Below are positions 37,927 to 46,049 of a stretch of DNA of 64,000 nucleotides, piece by piece. The notes under the pieces were generated by a model. The model worked only from the letters and a program-made list of their open reading frames with translations. It was not told where the DNA came from and made no database searches. The position numbers and the translations under genes were made by a program. The stretch is from assembly GCA_963713445.1 (NCBI GenBank), contig CAVQMB010000002.1, positions 245,203-309,202 on the forward strand, read 5' to 3'. This DNA is from CAVQMB01 sp963713445. Its GTDB lineage: Bacteria > Pseudomonadota > Gammaproteobacteria > Competibacterales > Competibacteraceae. Position 1 is the stretch's first letter; each line of letters starts with the position of its first letter.

Positions 37927-38607
37927 TTAACGGGCCAGGCGGGCGAGTTCTGAGCGCAACCGATCGGCCTGGAGACGGTCGGGTTTGCCGCTGTTCAGCA
38001 ACGTCTCCAGATTGATGGTATGGCCATAATATCGGCGATTCAGTTCGTTGGCTGGTGACACCAGGCCGCCCGACAGGGAAACGCCGGCGAACGCACCCTT
38101 GGAACGCCCGAAACTGATGATATCGGCCGGGATGTCGGTGCCAAGGCCCACGCCCACCGGCCCGGCGGCGATACTGGCGTCGGCGCCCAGCTTGAAACTG
38201 GTATTGAACAGGCTGTTGACCCCGTGCCGGGTCATGATCAGTAGCACGACTTTGGACACCTGGGCACCGATCTGCAGGCCCACGCTGCCTGAACCTAGTG
38301 AATAGAATGCGGGTCCATTCCAGCGACCGCTCTTGGCATCACGCAGCATCAACACGCCATTGCCGCCCTCGATCCCGACAATGAAGCCGGCTTTGACAAG
38401 CAATGGGATAATGAGCACTCCCTTGGCTGATTTCAGATACTGGCGAAATGTGCCCATTTGGCTGTCGGTGGCCAAATCCTGCAGAGTTGTCACCGAATCG
38501 TTGACCAGCGCTACGGGATTGTCTGCGGGTGAGTCCGCCGCCAGCGCTGGATTCACCGGCAGCAGGAAGACCGCCAGTATGGCGGGGAACAGATGGTGCA
38601 ATTTCAT
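37927..38607 (-). CDS. SYLF-domain (YSC84-related) lipid-binding-type protein, exported
   Basis: 226 residues with a signal peptide (about 1-23, cut after LPVNPALA). The mature part follows the SYLF pattern: LKSAKGVLIIPLLVKAGFIVGIEGGNGVLMLRD, SVGLQIGAQVSKVVLLIMTRHG and GRSKGAFAGVSLSGGLVSPANELNRRYYG. In bacteria such proteins are periplasmic or outer-membrane associated and their function is poorly known. It is monocistronic and divergent from the carbonic anhydrase gene. Confidence 0.87.
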   Translation of the reverse strand: MKLHHLFPAILAVFLLPVNPALAADSPADNPVALVNDSVTTLQDLATDSQMGTFRQYLKSAKGVLIIPLLVKAGFIVGIEGGNGVLMLRDAKSGRWNGPAFYSLGSGSVGLQIGAQVSKVVLLIMTRHGVNSLFNTSFKLGADASIAAGPVGVGLGTDIPADIISFGRSKGAFAGVSLSGGLVSPANELNRRYYGHTINLETLLNSGKPDRLQADRLRSELARLAR

Positions 38608-38726
38608 GGATTTTCTCTGCTAAATCTTGTCATTTGTTTGACCCGCTAACTCTAGCGCGTTCCGCGGACCTGCGTTAGATGAAAGTTACTCGCAACTAAT
38701 ACGAGACTTGAGGAGGCCGCTGATCA

Positions 38727-39365
38727 ATGGAGACTCTGCACGACTTGTTTGCAAAAAACCGGACCTGGGCGAAGAAAATGAGAAGTCTCGACCCTGAGTT
38801 CTTTACCCGCCTGGTGCAGCAGCAGGCGCCGAATTATTTGTGGATCGGCTGTGCTGACAGCCGCGTTCCGGCCAACCAGATCGTCGACCTGTTGCCCGGC
38901 GAGCTGTTCGTGCATCGCAATGTTGCCAATCTGGTGACCCACAGCGATCTGAACTGTCTCTCGGTGATCCAGTACGCCGTCGAGGTGCTGGAGGTCGAGC
39001 ACATCATCGTCTGTGGCCACTACGGCTGCGGGGGGGTGCAGGCGGCGCTGCGTAACAGCCGCTTCGGGTTGATCGATAACTGGTTGCGTTACGTCCAGGA
39101 CATCATGCACAAGTACGGCCACGTACTCGATGCACAGCCCGATGAGGGGCAGCAACTGGACCGTCTGTGCGAGCTCAACGTCATCGAACAGGTTGTCAAT
39201 GTGTGCCAGACCACCATCGTTCAGGAGGCCTGGGAGCGTGGCCAGCCGCTTGCAGTGCATGGCGTGATCTACAGCATCGCCGACGGCCTGCTGCGTGATC
39301 TCGCGGTGTGCATCGAGCGACCCGAGGATGTGCAGGCCGTCTGCCAGAACGCAATGATTCTTTGA
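38727..39365 (+). CDS. can: Beta-class carbonic anhydrase
   Basis: The 212-residue enzyme interconverts CO2 and bicarbonate. Zinc ligands are Cys42 in GCADSRVPANQI, His98 and Cys101 in VCGHYGCGGV. The Asp44-Arg46 pair is also conserved. The N-terminus (LFAKNRTWAKKMRSLDPEFF) matches E. coli Can. A TTGAGGAGG stretch upstream contains a good ribosome-binding site. Confidence 0.95.
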   Translation: METLHDLFAKNRTWAKKMRSLDPEFFTRLVQQQAPNYLWIGCADSRVPANQIVDLLPGELFVHRNVANLVTHSDLNCLSVIQYAVEVLEVEHIIVCGHYGCGGVQAALRNSRFGLIDNWLRYVQDIMHKYGHVLDAQPDEGQQLDRLCELNVIEQVVNVCQTTIVQEAWERGQPLAVHGVIYSIADGLLRDLAVCIERPEDVQAVCQNAMIL

Positions 39366-39498
39366 TTTGCGTCAAAGTGCAGGTGTTCTGCAGTGGCTAG
39401 AATCGGTGGCAGGCTAGCGCGTCGTTCAGCTTGATTTGAGCGAGCGAAGTTAGCCTGAGGCCTGACGATTGTGTCTCGAGGTCTAAAGGAGATCCGTT

Positions 39499-39858
39499 AT
39501 GAAAAGGAAGGTCTTTCTAGTAGCTATGACTGCCGCCGTCCTGTCGCTCGCGACCGGCATTGGATATGCTGCAGGCGGCAGCGGTGGCGCCGGCAGTGGT
39601 GCGGGAGCAGGTGGTAACGGCGGGGCGGGAGCAGGCGGGGCTGGCGCGGGCAACGGTCAGGGCGGCATGAGTGAAACGGGTGCCCAGTCCATGAATCAGG
39701 AGCAGAAGCAGGACCGCGATCAGGACATGACCAAGGATCAGGACATGACAGAGGATCAGGACATGACCAAGGATCAGGACATGACCAAGGACCAGGACAT
39801 GACCAAGGACCAGGACATGACCAAGGATCAGGACATGACTCATCAGTCCAACGATTAG
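39499..39858 (+). CDS. Small exported Gly-rich protein with DQDMTK repeats
   Basis: 119 residues. A signal peptide (MKRKVFLVAMTAAVLSLATG, cut near IGYA-AG) leads to a Gly/Ala-rich segment (about 26-56). The C-terminal half is seven copies of DQDMT separated by KD or ED (residues 74-114), very acidic and Met-containing. An AAAGGAG element precedes the ATG, and a strong terminator follows, so it is a single-gene transcript. No family recognised. Periplasmic location is inferred from the signal, and metal or cation binding is only a guess from the composition. Confidence 0.75.
   Translation: MKRKVFLVAMTAAVLSLATGIGYAAGGSGGAGSGAGAGGNGGAGAGGAGAGNGQGGMSETGAQSMNQEQKQDRDQDMTKDQDMTEDQDMTKDQDMTKDQDMTKDQDMTKDQDMTHQSND
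39718..39840 (+). repeat. 18-bp tandem repeat inside the small exported protein gene
   Basis: Seven units of 18 bases encode DQDMTK (one unit reads DQDMTE). Units differ at few, mostly silent, positions (GAT/GAC and CAG constant), so copy number could change without a frameshift. Confidence 0.9.
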
Positions 39859-39885
39859 CCGGCTGTTCGGCGGCAACCGCATACT

Positions 39886-39915
39886 ATGGCCCCTCCTGTG
39901 CGGGGCCATGTTTTT
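39886..39915 (+). terminator. Rho-independent terminator
   Basis: Stem ATGGCCCC (39886-39893) and GGGGCCAT (39902-39909) with an 8-base loop, followed by GTTTTTC. It lies 27 bases after the repeat-protein stop and ahead of the convergent TetR gene. Confidence 0.85.
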
Positions 39916-39936
39916 CAGTTGGACTGAATCGCAGAT

Positions 39937-40596
39937 TTACGCTGACCCGTTAGCGTTCTCACCGATTGTCTGGTCGGCAGCTGCGGCAGAGACGTCTTCT
40001 CCCAGCAGAAACACCAGGTAACGCTGGGCAATCGTCTGTGGCGTCAGCGGGCCGTCCGCGTGATACCACTGATGGGTCCAGTTCAGTGCCCCCAGCAGAT
40101 AGCGCCGCAGCAGCCGAGTGTCGTCCGGCACCAGTCCGGTGCGGGCCGCGGCATCGAGCGCCTGCTGCCAGCGGGCCTCATAGCCGTCGCGTGCGGCCAG
40201 TAGCGGTATCCGGTCATTGGCACCAAGGTGGCGCCATTCGTTGATCATGACGATCAGTGCGTCCTGTGCCGGCCCCAGCAGAATTTCCAGGTGGGCTGTG
40301 AGCATGGCCTGCAGGCGCTCCCGCGGTGACTGGCCGTTGTTACTGGCGTTATCGACCGCCCGACTGATCTGTTCCAGGCCACGTGCCACGACGCCTGCGA
40401 GAATCGCCTCTTTGCTGGGGAAGTGATAGAACAGGGCGCCGGACTGGACTCCCACGGCCTGGGCGATCTGGCGCACAGTCGTGGCGCTGTAGCCGTATTT
40501 ACGGAACAACATGGCCGCATGTTCCAGTATATGCTCGCGCCGCTGTGGCTGGATCCGCCGGGAACGGCTGGTACGGGGCGACGTCTCATTGGGCAT
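39937..40596 (-). CDS. TetR-family transcriptional regulator
   Basis: I start at ATG 40596 (219 residues, MPNETSPRTSRSRRIQPQRREHILEHAAMLFRKYG). A GTG at 40650 is in frame but would place the operator inside the gene. The HTH is YSATTVRQIAQAVGVQSGALFYHFPSKEAIL. The C-terminal half is the ligand domain. It is divergent from an acyl-CoA dehydrogenase gene, and a dyad sits in the latter's promoter, so it likely represses that gene in response to an acyl-CoA, as TetR regulators of fatty acid catabolism do. Confidence 0.88.
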   Translation of the reverse strand: MPNETSPRTSRSRRIQPQRREHILEHAAMLFRKYGYSATTVRQIAQAVGVQSGALFYHFPSKEAILAGVVARGLEQISRAVDNASNNGQSPRERLQAMLTAHLEILLGPAQDALIVMINEWRHLGANDRIPLLAARDGYEARWQQALDAAARTGLVPDDTRLLRRYLLGALNWTHQWYHADGPLTPQTIAQRYLVFLLGEDVSAAAADQTIGENANGSA

Positions 40597-40608
40597 ATGG
40601 GAGATTTG

Positions 40609-40637
40609 TTGACTGAGCGCTTGCTCAATAATATAGT
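40609..40637 (+). promoter_or_regulatory. Promoter of the acyl-CoA dehydrogenase gene with an embedded operator
   Basis: TTGACT (40609-40614), 17-base spacer, TATAGT (40632-40637). Inside the spacer region the dyad TGAGC-GCTT-GCTCA (40614-40627) lies between the -35 and -10 boxes, a position suited to repression by the divergent TetR protein. Confidence 0.7.
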
Positions 40638-40702
40638 TCAATGCCGTCACAATGCCAAATCCGGTGGCTGCCCGCGGCCGCTACCACGAGCGAGGATTCG
40701 TC

Positions 40703-42493
40703 ATGACTGCTTATTCCGCACCGATTCGCGACATGCTGTTTGTGATTAACGAACTGGCGGGCGTGGATCACCTGGCCAGGCTACCCGGGTACGAGGATGT
40801 CAATGGCGAGTTGATGGCGGCCGTGCTGGAAGAAGCCGGGCGACTGGCCGGGGAAGTGCTGGCGCCGCTCAACCGGGGCGGCGACCTTGACGGTTCGCGC
40901 TGGGATGAGCACGGTGTGACGACGCCGCCCGGTTTCGCCGATGCCTATCGTCAGTTCGTGGCCGGCGGCTGGAACGGTTTGAAGGGCCCGCTCGAGCACG
41001 GTGGGCAGGGGTTGCCCGAGCTGTTGAACACGGCGGTCATAGAGATGTGGAACTCGGCCAATCTGTCGTTTGCGCTGTGTCCGCTGTTGACCAGCGGTGC
41101 CGTCGAAGCGCTGAAAAAACACGGCTCGGCCGAACAGCAGCGGCGATTCCTGACCAAGCTGGTCACGGGCGAATGGACCGGGACGATGAATCTCACCGAG
41201 CCGCAGGCCGGTTCCGATCTGGCCGCGGTGCGTACCCGGGCAGTGCCCGAAGGCGATCATTACCGGCTGTTTGGCCAGAAGATCTTCATCACCTGGGGTG
41301 AGCACGACGTCGCCGACAATATCATTCATCTGGTGCTTGCGCGGACTCCCGATGCGCCGCCTGGGGTCAAAGGCATCTCGCTGTTTCTGGTGCCCAAAGT
41401 CCTGGTCAACGACGACGGTTCGCTGGGCGAGCGCAACGACGTGCACTGTGTCTCGCTCGAGCACAAGCTGGGCATCAACGCCAGCCCCACCTGTGTCATG
41501 GCTTATGGCGATCACGGCGGCGCCATAGGCTATCTGGTGGGCGAGGAGAACCGTGGCCTGGCGCACATGTTCACCATGATGAACGAGGCCCGTATTCAGG
41601 TCGGCATACAGGGCCTGGCCATTGCCGAGCGCGCTTATCAACAGGCCGTCACTTATGCCCGCGAGCGGATCCAGGGCCGGGCGGTCGGGAACAAGGATGG
41701 AGACCGGGTTAGCATCATTCATCATGCCGATGTGCGTCGCATGCTACTGTCGATGAAAGCGCAGATCGAGGCCATGCGCGCTTTTGCCTACGTGATGGCG
41801 GCCGATATGGATCAGGCCCGGCGTCAGCCGGACGCCGCGGTGCGCCAGGCCAGCCAGGCCCGGGTCGATCTGCTGATACCGGTGGTCAAGGGATGGTGTA
41901 CCGAACTGGGTGTCGAGCTGGCGTCCACCGGCCTGCAGGTGCACGGCGGCGTGGGGTTCATCGAAGAGACCGGGGCCGCCCAGCATTACCGTGACGCGCG
42001 CATTCTGCCTATCTACGAGGGTACCACCGGCATTCAGGCCAACGATCTGGTGGCTCGCAAGCTGGCCATGGACAAGGGCGCGGCGATGGCCAGCCTGCTT
42101 GACGACATGCGCCGCACCAGTGCCGGGCTGGCGGGTGCCAATGAGCCCGCGCTGGTGGCAATTCGGGGTGCACTGGATGAGGCCGTCGACGCGTTGGCCG
42201 AGAGCACTGATGTCGTGTTGGCCATGCTGGAGCAGGAGCCTGCCGCCGCGCTCGGCCAGGCGGTCAACTATCTCCACTTGACTGGTTACACCTGCGGCGG
42301 CTGGCAGTTGGCGAGGGCCGCGCGCATTGCCTCCGAGCGGCTGGCGGCCGGCGTCGACCCGGCGTTTCATCGGGCTAAACTACTGACCGCCCGGTTCTAC
42401 GCAGAACAGGTATTGCCTCGCACCGGCGCCCTGGCGCGATCGATCAAAGCCGGCAGCGAGGCCTTGCTGGAGCTGGACGAAAGCCAGTTCTGA
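40703..42493 (+). CDS. Acyl-CoA dehydrogenase (DmdC/FadE-like, ~600-residue type)
   Basis: The ATG at 40703 with GCGAGGA upstream gives 596 residues. It belongs to the large acyl-CoA dehydrogenase type with a C-terminal extension, including FadE-like and DmdC enzymes. Motifs are GTMNLTEPQAGSDLAAVRTRAV, FITWGEHDVADNIIHLVLAR, FTMMNEARIQVGIQGLAIAERAY and HGGVGFIEETGAAQHYRDARILPIYEGTTGIQANDLV, all around the FAD and substrate sites. It introduces the first double bond in acyl-CoA beta-oxidation. The specific chain is unknown. Regulation by the divergent TetR is inferred from the operator. Confidence 0.92.
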   Translation: MTAYSAPIRDMLFVINELAGVDHLARLPGYEDVNGELMAAVLEEAGRLAGEVLAPLNRGGDLDGSRWDEHGVTTPPGFADAYRQFVAGGWNGLKGPLEHGGQGLPELLNTAVIEMWNSANLSFALCPLLTSGAVEALKKHGSAEQQRRFLTKLVTGEWTGTMNLTEPQAGSDLAAVRTRAVPEGDHYRLFGQKIFITWGEHDVADNIIHLVLARTPDAPPGVKGISLFLVPKVLVNDDGSLGERNDVHCVSLEHKLGINASPTCVMAYGDHGGAIGYLVGEENRGLAHMFTMMNEARIQVGIQGLAIAERAYQQAVTYARERIQGRAVGNKDGDRVSIIHHADVRRMLLSMKAQIEAMRAFAYVMAADMDQARRQPDAAVRQASQARVDLLIPVVKGWCTELGVELASTGLQVHGGVGFIEETGAAQHYRDARILPIYEGTTGIQANDLVARKLAMDKGAAMASLLDDMRRTSAGLAGANEPALVAIRGALDEAVDALAESTDVVLAMLEQEPAAALGQAVNYLHLTGYTCGGWQLARAARIASERLAAGVDPAFHRAKLLTARFYAEQVLPRTGALARSIKAGSEALLELDESQF

Positions 42494-42598
42494 GATGGCT
42501 TTCGCCAAATTGGCGGCCCGGGACGGGCCGCTTGCGAGGCGCGGTGATGGCAGGATGCGACCGGCATGAGTCGGAATCTGGCGCTCAGGCGAGGTGGC

Positions 42599-44384
42599 TC
42601 AGCGTTTCTTCGCTTTCGGGTTGGGCAGATCGGTGATGGTACCCTCGAACAGTTCGGCCGCCATGCCAACCGATTCGCACAACGTCGGATGCGGATGGAT
42701 GGTCAGGCCGATATCGGCGGCATCGCAGCCCATCTCGATGGCCAGGCACAACTCACCGATCAGGTCGCCGGCCTGAGTGCCGACAATGGCCGCGCCGACG
42801 ATGCGATGGGTTTCGGCATCGAACAGCAGCTTGGTGAAGCCTTCATCGCGGCCGTTGGCGATCGCCCGGCCGGACGCCGCCCACGGAAACACGCTTTTCT
42901 CGATTTTGCGGCCCTCAGCCTTGGCCTGGTCTTCGGTCACGCCGACCCAGGCCACTTCCGGGTCGGTATAGGCGACTGACGGAATCACCCGCGCATCGAA
43001 GAAGCTCTTCTCGCCGGCCGCGGCTTCGGCGGCGACATGGCCTTCATGCACCGCTTTGTGGGCCAGCATCGGCTGGCCGACGATGTCGCCGATCGCGAAG
43101 ATGTGGCTGACATTGGTGCGCATCTGCTTATCGACGCTGATGAAGCCGCGTTCGTCAACCGCCACCCCGGCCTTGTCGGCACCGATGCGTTTGCCATTCG
43201 GGCTGCGCCCGACGGCGCTCAGGATCATGTCATAGAGCTGCGGCTCGGCCGGTGCCTTGGCACCCTCGAAGGTGACCTTGAGGCCTTCCTCGAGGGCTTC
43301 CACGGCAACGGTTTTGGTTTTCAGCATCACCTGATCAAAGCGCGGCTTGTTCTTTCTCTCCCAGACCCTGACCAGATCGCGGTCCGCGCCGGCCATCATG
43401 CCGTCCAGCATCTCGACCACATCGAGCCGGGTGCCCAGGGTGGAATACACCGTGGCCATCTCCAGGCCGATGATGCCGCCGCCGATCACCAGCATGCGCT
43501 TGGGAATCTCGGGCAGTTCCAGCGCGCCGGTGGAGTCGACGATGCGCGGATCATCCGGGATGAACGGCAGTTTAACCGCCTGTGAACCAGCCGCGATGAT
43601 GGCCTGGTCGAAGCGGATCACCTGCCGTTTGCCGGTCTCATCCTTACCGTCGCCGCCGGTGAGCCGTACTTCCAGGTGATGCGGATCGAGGAACGTACCC
43701 ACGCCGCGCACCACCTGCACCTTGCGGCCCTTGGCCATGCCGGACAGCCCGCCGGTCAGTTTGCCGACCACCTTGGTCTTCCACTGGCGCAGCTTGGTGA
43801 GATCAATCTCCGGGCGGCCGAAGCTAACGCCGTGCTCGGCCAGTGCGCTGGCCTCGTCAGTGACCTGGGCGATGTGCAACAAGGCCTTGGACGGGATGCA
43901 GCCGACGTTCAGGCAGACGCCGCCCAGTCGGGGGTAGCGTTCCACCAGCACGGTTTTGAGCCCCAGATCGGCGGCCCGGAACGCGGCCGAATAGCCACCC
44001 GGTCCGGCGCCCAGCACCAGCATCTCGCATTCCAGATCGGCCTCGCCGCTGTGCTGTGCCGGGGCCGGCGTGGCGGCGGCCGCCTTCCGCTCGGGCGGAG
44101 CGGGTTCCGGCTGGCTGGGCGGCTGTGGCGCCTGCTTTGCCTTCGGTCGCCGCGTCCAGCGTCAGGATCACACTGCCCTCGGCGACCTTGTCGCCGACCT
44201 TGAGCTTAACCTCTTTGACCGTGCCGGCCCTGGGCGCCGGGACGTCCATGGTGGCCTTGTCGGACTCCAGCGTAATCAGAGGATCCTCGGCTTTGACCGT
44301 ATCGCCGGCCTGAACGTGGATCTCGATGACCGGCACGTCCTTGAAATCGCCGATGTCAGGTACTTTGATGTCTTCCACACTCAT
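42599..44384 (-). CDS. lpdA: Dihydrolipoyl dehydrogenase with N-terminal lipoyl domain; 1-nt frameshift in linker
   Basis: The first part (from ATG 44384) is a lipoyl domain, with the lipoate Lys in LESDKATMDVP, and an Ala/Pro-rich linker. The rest is in another frame and reads SQPEPAPPERKAAA-AQHSGEADLECEMLVLGAGPGGYSAAF, with no plausible independent start. It has the redox pair CLNVGCIPSK and the C-terminal HPHPTLCE. The change of frame lies in the linker, within 44080-44150. About 594 residues in total. Lipoyl-E3 fusions are common in pyruvate dehydrogenase operons of proteobacteria. It reoxidises the lipoyl groups of AceF using FAD and NAD. The indel is probably an assembly error. Confidence 0.9.
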
Positions 44385-44396
44385 GGTAGCGTCCCC

Positions 44397-46034
44397 TTAC
44401 AGCAGCAGCCGGCGGATGTCGCCCAGTGACTGGCACAGATGAACCATGAACCGGGCGCCGGCGGCACCGTCGATCACCCGATGGTCATAGGTCAGATCCA
44501 GCGGCATCATCAGCCGCGGCACGAATTCAGTGCCGTTCCAGACCGGTTTCATCTGCGAGCGGGTGACGCCCAGAATGGCGACTTCCGGCGCATTGACGAT
44601 CGGCGTGAAGCCGGTGCCGCCGATGCCGCCGAGACTGGAGATGCTGAAGCATCCCCCCTGCATGTCCTTGGGTCCCAGCTTGCCGTCCCGGGCGCGTTTG
44701 CTGGTGTCCGCCAGTTCACCGGACAGTTGATAGACGGATTTCTGGTCGACATCCCGGAACACGGGAACCATCAGACCGTTGGGCGTGTCGACGGCGATAC
44801 CGATGTGGACGTATTGCTTGTAGATCAGGTTCTGGCTGTCGGCCGACAGGGAACTGTTGAACTTGGGAAATTCCAGCAGCGCCGCTGCCACCGCTTTCAT
44901 GATGAACGCCAGCGCCGTGACTCTGACCCCCTTCTTCTCGGCCTCGGCCTTGAGCGACCGGCGGAAGTCCTCCAGTTCGGTGACATCGGCCTCGTCGTGG
45001 TGCGTCACCATCGGTACGTTGAGCCAGGCCCGCTGCAGGTGCGGCCCGGAGATGCGCTGGATCCGCGACAGCGGTTTTTCCTCGATCTCGCCGAACTGCG
45101 CGAAATCGACTGCCGGTATCGGCGGAATCCCGGCACCGCTACCTGCTGCAGCAGCCGGGGTCGCCTGACCGCTCATCACCCCTTTGACGAACTGCTGCAC
45201 GTCGTCCTGGGTGATCCGCCCCTTACGGCCGCTGCCGGTGACGTGGCCGAGATCGACCCCAAGTTCGCGGGCAAACTTGCGTACCGACGGACTGGCATGC
45301 ACCTTCTGGAAGGCTTGTTCGTCGACTTGCGGTGGTGGTGCCGGTGGCTGCCGTGGGGCCGGTGTTCCGGATGTTGGCGGTGCAGCAGCCGGCGTTTCAC
45401 TGGCAGGCGTCTTCGCCGCTGCGGGTTCAGCGCCGGGTGGCGGGCTCGGGGGCGCGGCGGCTGCCGTTTTCGCGCTTCCTTCCAGCGTCAGGATTACGCT
45501 GCCCTCGGCGACCTTGTCGCCGACCTTGAGCTTAACCTCTTTGACGGTGCCGGCCCTGGGCGCCGGGACGTCCATGGTGGCCTTGTCGGACTCCAGCGTT
45601 ATCAGAGGATCTTCAGCCTTAACCGTGTCGCCGGCCTGGACGAGGACCTCGATGACCGGCACGTCCGTGAAATCGCCGATGTCCGGGACGCTGACCTCTT
45701 CGCCCGCACTGCTCTTATCCGGGGCTGCGCCGGTGGTGGGAGTGTCGTCACTTGATGCGGCTGCCGGGGCCGGGGTCTGTTCGCCCGAAGCCGCCGCGGC
45801 GGTGTCGACCAGCGCGATCAGGGTACCCTCGGAGACCTTGTCGCCGACCTTGAGTTTGACCTCTTTGACGGTGCCGGCTTGAGAGGCGGGCACGTCCATG
45901 GCGGCCTTGTCGGACTCCAGCGAAATCAGCGGATCTTCCAGCGCGACGGTGTCACCGGCCTGAATGTACACTTCGATGACATCGACGTCCTTGAAATCGC
46001 CGATATCCGGGACATGAATTTCTTCTACAGCCAC
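44397..46034 (-). CDS. aceF: Pyruvate dehydrogenase E2, dihydrolipoamide acetyltransferase
   Basis: The 545-residue protein has two lipoyl domains (about 1-75 and 115-190, each with an ESDKAxMDVP lipoylation site), a Pro/Ala-rich linker, a peripheral subunit-binding domain (HASPSVRKFARELGVDLGHVTGSGRKGRITQDDV) and the catalytic domain ending with YDHRVIDGAAGARF. The catalytic His lies in that last motif. It lies 12 bases upstream of lpdA and 15 bases after aceE, one operon. The second lipoyl domain is almost identical to that of LpdA. Confidence 0.96.
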   Translation of the reverse strand: MAVEEIHVPDIGDFKDVDVIEVYIQAGDTVALEDPLISLESDKAAMDVPASQAGTVKEVKLKVGDKVSEGTLIALVDTAAAASGEQTPAPAAASSDDTPTTGAAPDKSSAGEEVSVPDIGDFTDVPVIEVLVQAGDTVKAEDPLITLESDKATMDVPAPRAGTVKEVKLKVGDKVAEGSVILTLEGSAKTAAAAPPSPPPGAEPAAAKTPASETPAAAPPTSGTPAPRQPPAPPPQVDEQAFQKVHASPSVRKFARELGVDLGHVTGSGRKGRITQDDVQQFVKGVMSGQATPAAAAGSGAGIPPIPAVDFAQFGEIEEKPLSRIQRISGPHLQRAWLNVPMVTHHDEADVTELEDFRRSLKAEAEKKGVRVTALAFIMKAVAAALLEFPKFNSSLSADSQNLIYKQYVHIGIAVDTPNGLMVPVFRDVDQKSVYQLSGELADTSKRARDGKLGPKDMQGGCFSISSLGGIGGTGFTPIVNAPEVAILGVTRSQMKPVWNGTEFVPRLMMPLDLTYDHRVIDGAAGARFMVHLCQSLGDIRRLLL

Positions 46035-46049
46035 GGGGGCCTCCTTCTG

